Source of the DNA: Rhynchonema sp. JSB1_4
Lineage: Eukaryota > Nematoda > Chromadorea > Monhysterida > Xyalidae
DNA length: 64,000 nucleotides
Direction of reading: 5' to 3'
Assembly (NCBI GenBank): GCA_030248065.1
Contig: JASAMV010006835.1
Span: 171,715-235,714 of the forward strand
Positions 48,075-57,827 of the stretch are shown in pieces. Every line of letters starts with the position of its first letter. Position 1 is the first letter of the stretch. Below the pieces are notes generated by a model that was given only the letters and a program-made list of their open reading frames with translations, was not told the DNA's origin and did not search any database. The position numbers and the translations under genes were made by a program.

Positions 48075-48445
48075 TGGGCACACCGACAGGGCCAGGGCCG
48101 GGGCACAAGCGAAACATTTTTTTGGCCAGACGCCGTCACAGTTACAGGATTCTCAACAAATTGGTTTCGTATTTGCAGCTGCGCGTGTGCGTTCGCGTTG
48201 GGTGTGCTGTTGCCTGAGATATCTATTCAAAAATAAAGTGTTTTAAGTTAACTTGGTTGAACAAATTTGTATAATATAAAGAAAAACAGAGCTAAAACTG
48301 GCCGTGCATTTGATTATCAGGCAATAGCACACCCAACACGAACAATGAAACCAATCTTAAATCATTGCCAACCCTGTAGTTTCAACGTCGCCTGGACAGA
48401 AAAATGTTTCGGAAATCCCCCGGCCCTGTCGGTGCGCCCATGTAA
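48075..48445. mobile_element. Inverted-repeat element
   Basis: GCACACCGACAGGGCCAGGG...CGAAACATTTTT at 48078-48122 pairs with AAAAATGTTTCGG...GGCCCTGTCGGTGCGCCC at 48401-48440. An inner pair (GTTGGGTGTGCTGTTGCC with GGCAATAGCACACCCAAC) supports one foldback unit. No target duplication was identified. Confidence 0.6.
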
Positions 48446-48647
48446 AGCAGGGTGGGGCCAGGGCAAGGGCCTCGGACGTGGCTGCGAAAGCCGAGCAATA
48501 CCGGGCATTAAAGTTCCGTTGCTGAGATCAAACATGGGCAATACATTTCATTCATTCAGCATTTTCGCTGTTTGTGCTGTTCATGCAGAAACCTGTGGCA
48601 GAGAAAACTGGGGTGCCCACGCTCCGGTTTTTAAGGGTGCCCACTGC

Positions 48648-49350
48648 TTGTAGTGGCTCTTGCCCTCGCCATGCACAGATGTGACGAAAACTCTATTAAT
48701 GAGTTTGCACGCAGTGATGTTACAGCCCAGCAATAAAAACTGCTGGGGGGGGGCTTTCTGGAGGCAATAATTTGCCAGAGGCTTTCGCACTGGCGAGCCC
48801 TGGTGCTTCGGTCTGTCTGCAAAAGCAGGGCGAAACAGGCCAACATTACTGCACTCAGTAACATTGTTGCTTCACCACGTGCACTGCTTGTAGTGGCTCC
48901 TGCCCTCGCTGTACACAGAAGTGACGAAACTCTATTTATGAGTTTGCACGCAGTGATGTTACAGCCCAGCTATAAGATCTGCTGGTGGGGCTTTTGGAGG
49001 CAAATTTGCCTGAACCGTTCGCACTGACGTGCCCTGGCGCCTCGGTCTGACTGCGAAAGTCTGCGAAAGCAGGGCGAAACAGACCAACATTACTGCACTC
49101 AGTAACATTGTTACTTCACCATGTACACCGCTTGTAGTGGCTCTTGACCTCGCTATGCACAGATGTGACGAAAACACTATTTATGGGTTTGCACGCAGTG
49201 ATGTTACAGCCCAGCAATAAGATCTGCTGGCGGGGCTTTTCAGAGGCAATGCCAGAGGCGTTCCCACTGACGAGCCCTGGCGCCTCGGTCTGTCTGCGAA
49301 AGCAGAACGAAACAGACCAACATTACTGCACTCACTAACATTTTACTTTA
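48648..49350. repeat. Three tandem copies of a ~240-bp repeat
   Basis: Starts near 48648, 48887 and 49130. All carry GCTTGTAGTGGCTC, GTTTGCACGCAGTGATGTTA and CCAACATTACTGCACTCA. Copies differ by substitutions and small indels, so they are older than the 137-bp array. Confidence 0.85.
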
Positions 49351-49770
49351 GGACAATACGGGGCATGGAGCAAGTCACCTCAAGCATTCCCTGATTGTTT
49401 GCTTGTACTACACAGGCATCATAGACAAGCGCTCAGCAATGTGCATTACAGACAACACACTCCTTTGACGAGTGTGAACCTTGAGCCAGAAACCTGGCAG
49501 ATGACTGTTGTACCGATTCAATGCGATTTGAAATTCAAGCGTCCGGTCCAATCCCTAACCTGCGAAACGGTTTTCCATTTCGTAACTTTTGAAGTCGCGA
49601 AACGCTACACTTTGAGCAAGCTAGCAGATTTCGAGCGAGCTCCGGTCACAATCATCTCCGTGGCTTGGTGATCAAATGCAGTGCCCCTGGGGGTTTGAAT
49701 CCCGACCGGTTTTGTTTTGAATTGATTTTATTTGTGATTATCCTGGACACGCAAAACCATTTATTCTTTG
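49351..49770. other. Intergenic, nothing recognised
   Basis: Part (49555-49630) is distantly similar to 52950-53040 (GCTAGCAGA, TTTTGAAGTCG). Confidence 0.4.
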
Positions 49771-51722
49771 CCGTAGCTCGACCACAGCACACAACTCCAA
49801 GTAACATGTGCCAAACTCCTTAATTTGTCGCAGTTCCTCAGTCTCGCGTAACACCTGGCAATCAACAGGTCTACGCCAACCCTCCACATTTATTCAGAGT
49901 TCTTTGCTCTCGCTCGACCACAAGCACACAGCTGCAAGTAACATATGCCAAACTCCTCAATTTGTTGCAGTTGGTCAGTCTCGTTTAACACCAGGCAATC
50001 AACAGGTGTATGCGAGCCCTCCACATTTATTCAGCGTTCTTTGCTCTCGCTCGACCACAAGCACACAGCTGCAAGTAACAAGTGCCAAACGCCTCATTTT
50101 GTTGCAGTTGGTCAGTCTCGTTTAACACCAGGCAATCAACAGGTGTATGCGAGCCCTCCACATTTATTCAGCGTTCTTTGCTCTCGCTCGACCACAAGCA
50201 CACAGCTGCAAGTAACAAGTGCCAAACGCCTCATTTTGTTGCAGTTGGTCAGTCTCGTTTAACACCAGGCAATCAACAGGTGTATGCGAGCCCTCCACAT
50301 TTATTCAGCGTTCTTTGCTCTCGCTCGACCACAAGCACACAGCTGCAAGTAACAAGTGCCAAACGCCTCATTTTGTTGCAGTTGGTCAGTCTCGTTTAAC
50401 ACCAGGCAATCAACAGGTGTATGCGAGCCCTCCACATTTATTCAGCGTTCTTTGCTCTCGCTCGACCACAAGCACACAGCTGCAAGTAACAAGTGCCAAA
50501 CGCCTCATTTTGTTGCAGTTGGTCAGTCTCGTTTAACACCAGGCAATCAACAGGTGTATGCGAGCCCTCCACATATATCGAGCCCTCCACATTTATTCAG
50601 CGTTCTTTGCTCTCGCTCGACCACAAGCACACAGCTGCAAGTAACAAGTGCCAAACGCCTCATTTTGTTGCAGTTGGTCAGTCTCGTTTAACACCAGGCA
50701 ATCAACAGGTGTATGCGAGCCCTCCACATTTATTCAGCGTTCTTTGCTCTCGCTCGACCACAAGCACACAGCTGCAAGTAACAAGTGCCAAACGCCTCAT
50801 TTTGTTGCAGTTGGTCAGTCTCGTTTAACACCAGGCAATCAACAGGTGTATGCGAGCCCTCCACATTTATTCAGCGTTCTTTGCTCTCGCTCGACCACAA
50901 GCACACAGCTGCAAGTAACAAGTGCCAAACGCCTCATTTTGTTGCAGTTGGTCAGTCTCGTTTAACACCAGGCAATCAACAGGTGTATGCGAGCCCTCCA
51001 CATTTATTCAGCGTTCTTTGCTCTCGCTCGACCACAAGCACACAGCTGCAAGTAACAAGTGCCAAACGCCTCATTTTGTTGCAGTTGGTCAGTCTCGTTT
51101 AACACCAGGCAATCAACAGGTGTATGCGAGCCCTCCACATTTATTCAGCGTTCTTTGCTCTCGCTCGACCACAAGCACACAGCTGCAAGTAACAAGTGCC
51201 AAACGCCTCATTTTGTTGCAGTTGGTCAGTCTCGTTTAACACCAGGCAATCAACAGGTGTATGCGAGCCCTCCACATTTATTCAGCGTTCTTTGCTCTCG
51301 CTCGACCACAAGCACACAGCTGCAAGTAACAAGTGCCAAACGCCTCATTTTGTTGCAGTTGGTCAGTCTCGTTTAACACCAGGCAATCAACAGGTGTATG
51401 CGAGCCCTCCACATTTATTCAGCGTTCTTTGCTCTCGCTCGACCACAAGCACACAGCTGCAAGTAACAAGTGCCAAACGCCTCATTTTGTTGCAGTTGGT
51501 CAGTCTCGTTTAACACCAGGCAATCAACAGGTGTATGCGAGCCCTCCACATTTATTCAGCGTTCTTTGCTCTCGCACGACCACAAGCACACAGCTGCAAG
51601 TAACAAGTGCCAAACGCCTCATTTTGTTGCAGTTGGTCAGTCTCGTTTAACACCAGGCAATCAACAGGTGTATGCGAGCCCTCCACATTTATTCAGCGTT
51701 CTTTGCTCTCGCACGACCACAA
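49771..51722. repeat. 137-bp satellite array, about 14 units
   Basis: The unit contains AACGCCTCATTTTGTTGCAG, ACACCAGGCAATCAACAGGT and CGAGCCCTCCACATTTATTC. Middle units are essentially identical, the first two are diverged, and the last two share a CGCTCGACC to CGCACGACC change. One unit is 18 bp longer (near 50563-50590) through a local duplication of CGAGCCCTCCACAT. Confidence 0.97.
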
Positions 51723-51957
51723 GAAATGAATCCGTACATGCGCAACAACCCAATAATACGATCTATCAGCCAGCATGTCCAATGTATCAGCCAGCATGAG
51801 TGCGGAACATCTGACTTGGAACTTTGACGTTGAGCTTGACTGAGAGTTTCACTTTGTTTTGTGAAGTTGAGCGATTCTGTCAAGAAACCTGAAAGCTGAC
51901 TGGTGAGCCGATTCAAGGCGATTTAAAATTCAAGCTTCCGGTCCAGGTATTGTGAAC

Positions 51958-52172
51958 TCTGAGTCGCCACACCAAACGTATGCTTCCGGATGGACTCGAA
52001 CCCCTGACCTCCCAGCCATTAGGCATGGACAGCCAGTTGCTCTACCAACTTAGCTACGTTAACGCGGTCTGGCTGCGGCTCAAACTTGCACTTATACCCA
52101 TGCAACCGTGCAGACACTCACTGCTTTGCACGCCATACGCTACACGTTGCGCCGGCTAGCAGACTTCCAGTC
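51958..52172 (-). repeat. tRNA-like repeat, copy 1
   Basis: About 215 bp shared with 52772-52995. It encloses a tRNA-like sequence plus flank (GCGGTCTGGCTGCGGCTCAA, CATACGCTACACGTTGCG). It could be a SINE or a local duplication of a tRNA locus. Confidence 0.65.
51981..52063 (-). tRNA. tRNA-like pseudogene
   Basis: On the minus strand a B box (GGTTCGAGTCC) and a T arm are clear. The A-box side (TAGCTAAGTTGGTAGAGC) has a disrupted D stem and the acceptor stem pairs poorly. It looks like a decayed relative of the copy at 52803. Confidence 0.4.
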
Positions 52173-52771
52173 CACACATCCTCCCATTCACGGAAGGTTT
52201 GACCTCAAACCTGCGGGTTTCCACCCGTCTTTTCTCAGAACCAGCGCTCTCGGTCATGTCCCACACGCAGGCACTTGCGACCCAGCCCTGAATACGGCAG
52301 GATTGTCGCTGCGCACTTCCCTTTCCACAGGCAAGCACTCGCGGGGTTTGACCCACAAGGGGCTAACCGCTCGCACCTCGTGTCCCACACGATAGCGCCA
52401 CCTCCCTGTTTCAGAAGGTCTGACCCCAGACCGGCTCCTTGGCCGTGACTGCGGGTTGGTTCATACCAGTCAAGCCCGCGCAAACATGGTTGCCTGCCGC
52501 ACCGGACCCTTCATGGCCCGAACCGAAGCTTCAAAGCAATTTGAATGTGGAGCGACAGGAGCGCACTTAAATAGAGCCATGGCTTCCTGAGATTGACCGC
52601 AATTCTGTTGCTGACGGTGATAAGTCCTTTGGACCTTAGGGTAACTTAGGAGAAATCGCTGAGCACTAAATTGTCAGTCATTGGATTACTGTATGCTGTG
52701 ATCCCTCCTTTGTAGCAAACCTATGCTGATGGAGCTCAGAAATAAAAAAAAATACCAGTCAAGCTCACCAA
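52173..52771. other. Intergenic, nothing recognised
   Basis: Relatively GC-rich, no coding signature. It ends in an A-rich stretch (52741-52756), which on the minus strand is a T run after the tRNA-like unit and could stop RNA polymerase III. Confidence 0.4.
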
Positions 52772-52802
52772 TTGTGGACTCTTAGCCGCCACACCAAACG
52801 TA

Positions 52803-52885
52803 TGCCCCCGGAAGGACTCGAACCTCCGACCTCCCAGCCACTAGGCCTGGACAGCCAGTTGCTCAACCAACTGAGCTACGGGAAC
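52803..52885 (-). tRNA. tRNA-like sequence, isotype unclear
   Basis: The minus strand reads GTTCCCG-TA-GCTC...GAGC with a paired D stem, a T arm GGAGG-TTCGAGT-CCTTC and an acceptor stem closing with CGGGGGC (two G-U pairs). Thirty-three bases separate the D and T arms. The best anticodon stem (CTGGC/GCTGG) leaves a 15-base loop, which would need a small intron. It may be a gene with an intron or a pseudogene, so no anticodon is assigned. Confidence 0.45.
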
Positions 52886-53329
52886 GCGGTCTGGCTGCGG
52901 CTCAAAGTTGCGCTTATACCCATGCAACCGTGCAGACACACACTGCTTTGCACGCCACACGATACACGTTGCGCTGGCTAGCAGACTTCCAGTAAACATG
53001 CGAACCGCTTTGCGATTCGGTAATTTTTAAAGTCGTGACCCGATTATGTCTAGTCGTAACGTTTGTGACACGCATAGCTCGTTGATCACTGTGCTGGCGG
53101 TGTCGAGCCCGACAGAGTCATGTCCCGTCTTGTCCCGTCCCGTTGGGTCTCTGACGTGGCTTAGGGACGTGGCAGGAAGTCTTCATATAACACACACAAT
53201 TCCATGCAACATGACCCAGCTGGCTACGCGTGTTGTATTCACTGTGCACTGGTTGGCAAGAGACGCAGTCAGCAACCACTGCGGGGACCGGGGTGATGTT
53301 GCACAAATCGATGTACTGTATGATCGGCT

Positions 53330-53555
53330 AAGTTTTTTTAAACAGGACTAGACGGGACCCGCGCCCACCCCCCGGCCACAGCCCCGCGCCCGCCCCGCCC
53401 CCCCCCCCCCCGGCACCCCTACATCAACCCCCCAACCCAAAGCTACCCGTGAAAATTGACCCGTCCGCCCTTCCGAGGGAGGGAACCACAGACATACATG
53501 TACATACCTACATACTTACATACATACATACGTCTTCCTGTTTTAGTAGTATAGA
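53330..53555 (-). mobile_element. Helitron-like 5' end fragment, inverted
   Basis: The minus strand from 53555 reads TCTATACTACTAAAACAGG, preceded by A. It continues through a CATA-type microsatellite (53487-53535) into sequence shared with 43100-43240. The far end is lost in a C-rich tract. Confidence 0.35.
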
Positions 53556-53567
53556 TATATCCACATG

Positions 53568-53577
53568 TGAAACATCA
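53568..53577 (-). other. 10-mer TGATGTTTCA
   Basis: Exact copy next to the inverted Helitron-like end. Confidence 0.9.
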
Positions 53578-53579
53578 GC

Positions 53580-54084
53580 TAGCCGTCTATGCTGAGAGGT
53601 TGAGAGATTGATTTGACTTTTACGTTGGACAAGCAATAACGCAACTTTGCGACAACACATGCGCAAGTGCCAATGCACTGTACAGGCATGTGGTTCGCCA
53701 GTATGTACATGTTAGCCACTCTAGCTATGTATACATACTGAACCTGCTGTTTCACCGTGTTCGGTGTTTTAGGCACAGTGCTATAAGAGCCAAAAGTGCA
53801 TGTCGATGGATTAACAAAAATGAGCTAAGATGGCCGAGCCACGTTATAAATCTGACCACTCTGCAAGTGTGAATGATACACACGCAAAGTCTGCTGACGC
53901 ATGGTGTTCAATCCGTGCCCACACCCATGGATTGTATTGACCTTTACGGTCGGTTTGCAGAACTGTGAGTGCCCAAATTGCATGAAAACACCCTCTCGAA
54001 CATTGTAATTGACCAGCAGAATTGCTGCATACAGTTAAACACCGAAGAAAAACATTCCGCCCAAAGACATTTGAAATCATTGAC
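53580..54084. other. Intergenic, nothing recognised
   Basis: No coding signature. The only recurrent feature is the 10-mer copy immediately upstream at 53568. Confidence 0.4.
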
Positions 54085-54400
54085 TGGATAAATTTGACAT
54101 TTGACACACATTTGAACACATTTGAAGAAAGTTTGAATAGATTTACAAGTTTGAAGACAAGTTTGAATAACATTTGACAAGTTTGACAAGATTTGATTGC
54201 AAGTTTGAAGACATTTGATCAAATGTCAAATCTCAGGAGCAACATTTGAATAACATTTGAAGACTTTTCAGAGAGTCATTTGACACACGTAAAAGATAGG
54301 AGAAAAAGAGTCATTTGACAATATTCAAACTTTCCTATGCTTATGCACTATATTCAAATGTGAAATCAAACTTTCCTCCCAAAATCAAATGTGTCTTGAA
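54085..54400. repeat. Degenerate CATTTGA minisatellite
   Basis: Words such as ACATTTGA and AGTTTGAA recur irregularly, the opposite strand of the repeat at 47720-47915. Confidence 0.65.
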
Positions 54401-54432
54401 TCGCTGTGTCTTCTATTTAGGTTTTTACGGTA

Positions 54433-55240
54433 CCGTAAAAACCCAAATAGAAGGGGGGCTCTATTAATTCACTGACCCCATTTTGGGGGGCTCTATTCCG
54501 GGGGGCTCTGTTAATTCACTAACTCGAATCTGACAAATTGTCCCCTGAAATAACCCCAAAAACCCCCAAAAAGGGGTTTGACGGGATGTTTTTTCGTTTG
54601 TAATCGCATTTATTCGCGTCTATTCGTCAATAAGAGGCGTAATATGTGCTCTAAACGAACAACATATACTTGCGTATTTTTCCGCAAAATATATTTTTGG
54701 AAAAAAAACCGTTTTTTTTCGGAAAAAAAACCGTTTTTTTCCAAATATTTTTCCAGTACTTAAGGATACCCATGGTCCAAAAACGCCTATTTTGAAGAAA
54801 ATTTTGTCGGGAAATTGCCTGAAACGGGCTAAAAATACACTTGGAGATTAAAAAGTGCTCATTTTGAACTGTTTAGTACCGATTTACATTGGTTTTGACA
54901 ACATTCTTTCGCAACCTTGGAAAATTTATCGGAAATTTTTGGAAAAAAAACCGTTTTTTTCCAAAAGTTGTCACTTGGAAAAATTTCCGGAAAAATAAAA
55001 ACGCATTTTTCCGGGCCTCGGAAAAAAACGGTTTTTTTTTCGGTTTTTTTCCGGAAAAAAACGGTTTTTTTCCGGCCCGCAAGTATAGAACAACAAACGT
55101 GCATAAATGCAGCTGTGCACAACTATCAAGCCTTAATACACTACTGTATAGGGGATGTTACTTAGGGGGGCTCTATTAATTCACTGACCCCTTTTTGGGT
55201 GGACTCTATTCCGGAGGGGGCTGTATTTAGGTTTCTACGG
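54433..55240. mobile_element. TA-flanked CCGTAAAAACC MITE, copy G2, with nested insertion
   Basis: The ends are CCGTAAAAACCCAAATAG and CTGTATTTAGGTTTCTACGG, with TA on both sides. It abuts the end of another family member across a shared TA at 54431-54432. The interior matches G1 in reverse except for a 423-bp insertion. Confidence 0.8.
54665..55087. mobile_element. hAT-like MITE nested in G2
   Basis: The ends are TATACTTGCG and CGCAAGTATA with exact duplications GAACAACA at 54657-54664 and 55088-55095. Copy G1 keeps the unfilled site (AGAACAACAAACGTG on its minus strand). The interior is built of GGAAAAAAACCGTTTTTTTC-type palindromes. Confidence 0.88.
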
Positions 55241-55322
55241 TAAAAGTGCAAAAATTTGCGCGATCCGCGCGATTTATGCACTTTTTGACCTCTAAAAATT
55301 GAATTCTCGCGAAAGCAGTGTA

Positions 55323-55749
55323 CCGTATTGTCGGAAATAGAACCCCCCATTAATTGACCCCCCCCCATTAATTGAACCCCCCTAAATGGCTCGAAATCAA
55401 AAATAGAACCCCCCCATTAATTGACCCCCCCATTAATAGAACCTCACCCCCAACCTTCACCGTACCACTGATTAGTGGTATGGTAAGGCTGTGCTGTTGT
55501 GTCAAACGTTGTTTAAGCTTGCGTTTTCAGCAGAATACGGCTTTTTAAGCATAATTAACGCTGTTAAAGGCAGAAAATACCCTAAACAGGCCATTTTTAG
55601 GGGCATTATTAACAATGATTTTTTTCGTCGGGGGGCCAAATGAAAAATATAACCCCCCCCCCCCAATAATTGACCCCCCCATAAATTGAACCCCCCAAAA
55701 TGACCCCAGTGAAAAATAGACCCCCCGGGTTCTATTTCCGACAATACGG
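55323..55749. mobile_element. TA-flanked CCGTATTGTCGG MITE, copy H3
   Basis: The ends are CCGTATTGTCGGAAATAG and CTATTTCCGACAATACGG between TA dinucleotides, 427 bp, homologous to H2 in reverse. Confidence 0.8.
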
Positions 55750-55812
55750 TAGTTCCTGGTCCGGAGGGGGAACAGGCGGTACCCCCCTTTTTTCGGAGGG
55801 GGAACAGACGTA

Positions 55813-55958
55813 CCGTGAAAACCTAAATACAAGGGGGCTCTATTAATTCACTGACCCCATTTTCAAAAAATTATTTTCGTTTCTCAGCGAGAGCGTTCCA
55901 AATCCGGTGTTATTTTCGATCGATATTCCGATGGGGGGCTCTATTTAGGTTTTTACGG
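55813..55958. mobile_element. TA-flanked CCGTAAAAACC MITE, short copy G3
   Basis: 146 bp with ends CCGTGAAAACCTAAATAC and CTATTTAGGTTTTTACGG and TA flanks. The interior is reduced and different from G1. Confidence 0.75.
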
Positions 55959-56003
55959 TACCCACCTGGGGGGAAGGGGGGAGGGACCCGGAAGGGGGGG
56001 GAG

Positions 56004-56426
56004 CACTGTAGTGGCTGGGGGGGATGGGGGGGATTCCCCCCCTAAGGGGTATCTATCTCGAGTCAACCCTTAGGCGGGATGGGGGGGAGGGTATCTATCT
56101 CGCGCCGACCCCAAAGGGTATCTCGAGTAAGCAGATTTATGCTTGTCAAAGGCAAAAATAGGTGTTTTTTCGACCTCGGAACCCCTAAAAATCGGCGCGC
56201 TCCGCGCGCAAACACCCAAAAATGCTCATTTTAGGCCAATTTTCGGCAAAAATGTTAAAAAGTACCCATTTTTAGGCCAATTTTGCTGTAAAATTGCATG
56301 CAAAAAACGGCCTTTTTTCGCCTTTTGACGGACCATAGGGGTAGCCTCTGGGCGGGGGGTATCTCGAGTAAGTCCGAAACCTCCCCCCCTAGGGTATCTT
56401 GGGTCGATTGGCCTGCCACCACACTG
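56004..56426. mobile_element. hAT-like MITE, family E
   Basis: The ends are CACTGTAGTGGC and GCCACCACACTG (inner mismatches) with GGGGGGAG on both sides (weak because of G richness). GGGTATCTATCTCGAGT-type motifs occur in one orientation, three on the left and two on the right. The core GGCGCGCTCCGCGCGC is near 56190. Confidence 0.75.
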
Positions 56427-57093
56427 GGGGGGAGGACCCAAATTTGGAGAAAAGTCATTTTTTGAGGTCGAAAATTTGGCTCATTTTTTGCCTCTTTTAG
56501 GAAAAAAATCTCTCATTTTATGCCTAAAAAATGCCTATTTTAGGCCAAAATTTGCCTATTTTAGGTAAAAATTGGGGGAGCAGACGTATCCGGAGGGGGA
56601 ACAGTGAGGCAGGCGTACCATGGAGCATGTGCACTTTTGTGGATGTTTCGTTCATTTGGACAATTCTTCCAGGCTGGCAGCCTAAGCCTACACCTAACCC
56701 TGAATGAAGGCTTTGGCAGCTGTTTTTTCGTGAACGTTTCCTTTATTTTGGGCAGATTTTCCAATTTTACAATTGTGGAGTGATGTTTCACTTGTGGGTG
56801 AATCCCAATTCGATCCCCAGCATTTTTATTTTTTTCAGCATTTTTCAGCATTTTTTGTTTTCGGCATTTTTTCGGCGTTTTTTGTTTTCGGCATTTTTTT
56901 CGGCATTTTCGACGGCCACCTATTGGGGGCTGTATTTAGGTTTTTACGGTACCTACCACAAAACCCGAGGGGGGTTGGGGGTTGAGTACCGTAAAAACCT
57001 AAATACAGCCCTCCCCGTAATACAGCCCCCAAAAGGGGTCAGTGAATTAAAAGAGCCCCCCGGAATAGAGCCCCCTGTGCGGTACACTGTAAA
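56427..57093. other. Transposon debris
   Basis: It includes pieces of the CCGTAAAAACC family at about 56925-56949 and 56989-57085 and a TTCAGCATTTTT / TTTTCGGCATT tandem tract at 56834-56910. Confidence 0.5.
56781..56790 (+). other. 10-mer TGATGTTTCA
   Basis: Exact copy in transposon debris. Confidence 0.9.
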
Positions 57094-57542
57094 TATACTG
57101 GCAGGCGGGAAAAAAACCGGTTTTTTTCGAAAAAAAAACGAAAAAAACTGTTTTTTTCCGAGACCCGAATACTTTTCCATTTATTTTTCCGTGGATCCCT
57201 TTTCGGTTTTTGATCGGAAAAATATCGGTATTTTATTCCAATTTTTCCAAAAAATTGTAATGCAAAACTGATGAGTTTTTCGATTTCAGTGAAAAATTGG
57301 CTCGAGCACAAAAATTAACCGGCCCAAAATGGGCCAAAAAGCGTGTAAACCTAGTGTTTTCGACTGACTTCAACACTCTTCAAGGGCACTCTCGTCACTT
57401 CGAACAAATTTTGCACTGAAATCGTTATATTTTTCGAAATTACGTTCTTAAGTACTGGAAAAGTATTTGGAAAAAAACGGTTTTTTAAAAAAAAAACCGT
57501 TTTTTTTCACGAAAAATAAAAAACGGTTCTTTATGACAGTAT
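57094..57542. mobile_element. hAT-like MITE, relative of the nested element
   Basis: The ends are TATACTGGCAGG and a diverged GACAGTATA, flanked by exact ACTGTAAA at 57086-57093 and 57543-57550. The interior has the same AAAACCGTTTT palindromes as 54665-55087. Confidence 0.8.
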
Positions 57543-57691
57543 AACTGTAAATGCGGCGTAAAATTTTGGTGTGTGAACCCACACTTCGCTTTCAGCGTTC
57601 ATGTTCGTTGTCTGCATGTCGGTCACTCACGGTTTGTGTTTCGTTATTCGACGAAATGTTCTGTTATAAATTCCGCTTGACGGTGTTATAT

Positions 57692-57811
57692 AATAACGGA
57701 AACGCACGTACAATCCGAAATCGTTTGTGCACAAAAAATGACTTTTGTACGTCTGGGAATCGAACCCAGACTTCGTGCCTTTCCGGGGCAGTGCCATGAC
57801 CACTAGGCTAA
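57692..57811 (-). mobile_element. tRNA-derived SINE with 16-bp target duplication
   Basis: CTTGACGGTGTTATAT occurs at 57676-57691 and 57812-57827. Between them the minus strand begins with a tRNA-like head (TTAGCCTAGTGGTCATGGC A box; CTGGGTTCGATTCCCAG T arm) followed by about 50 bp of unrelated tail. The acceptor stem is not paired, so it is not a functional tRNA gene. Confidence 0.75.
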
Positions 57812-57827
57812 CTTGACGGTGTTATAT

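Noticed and set aside
49808..51799. Repeated 105-codon open frames
   Set aside because: By-products of the 137-bp satellite, with no start context, signal or domain of their own.
54578..57311. Phe/Lys-rich open frames
   Set aside because: Translation of AAAACCGTTTT palindromes inside MITEs.
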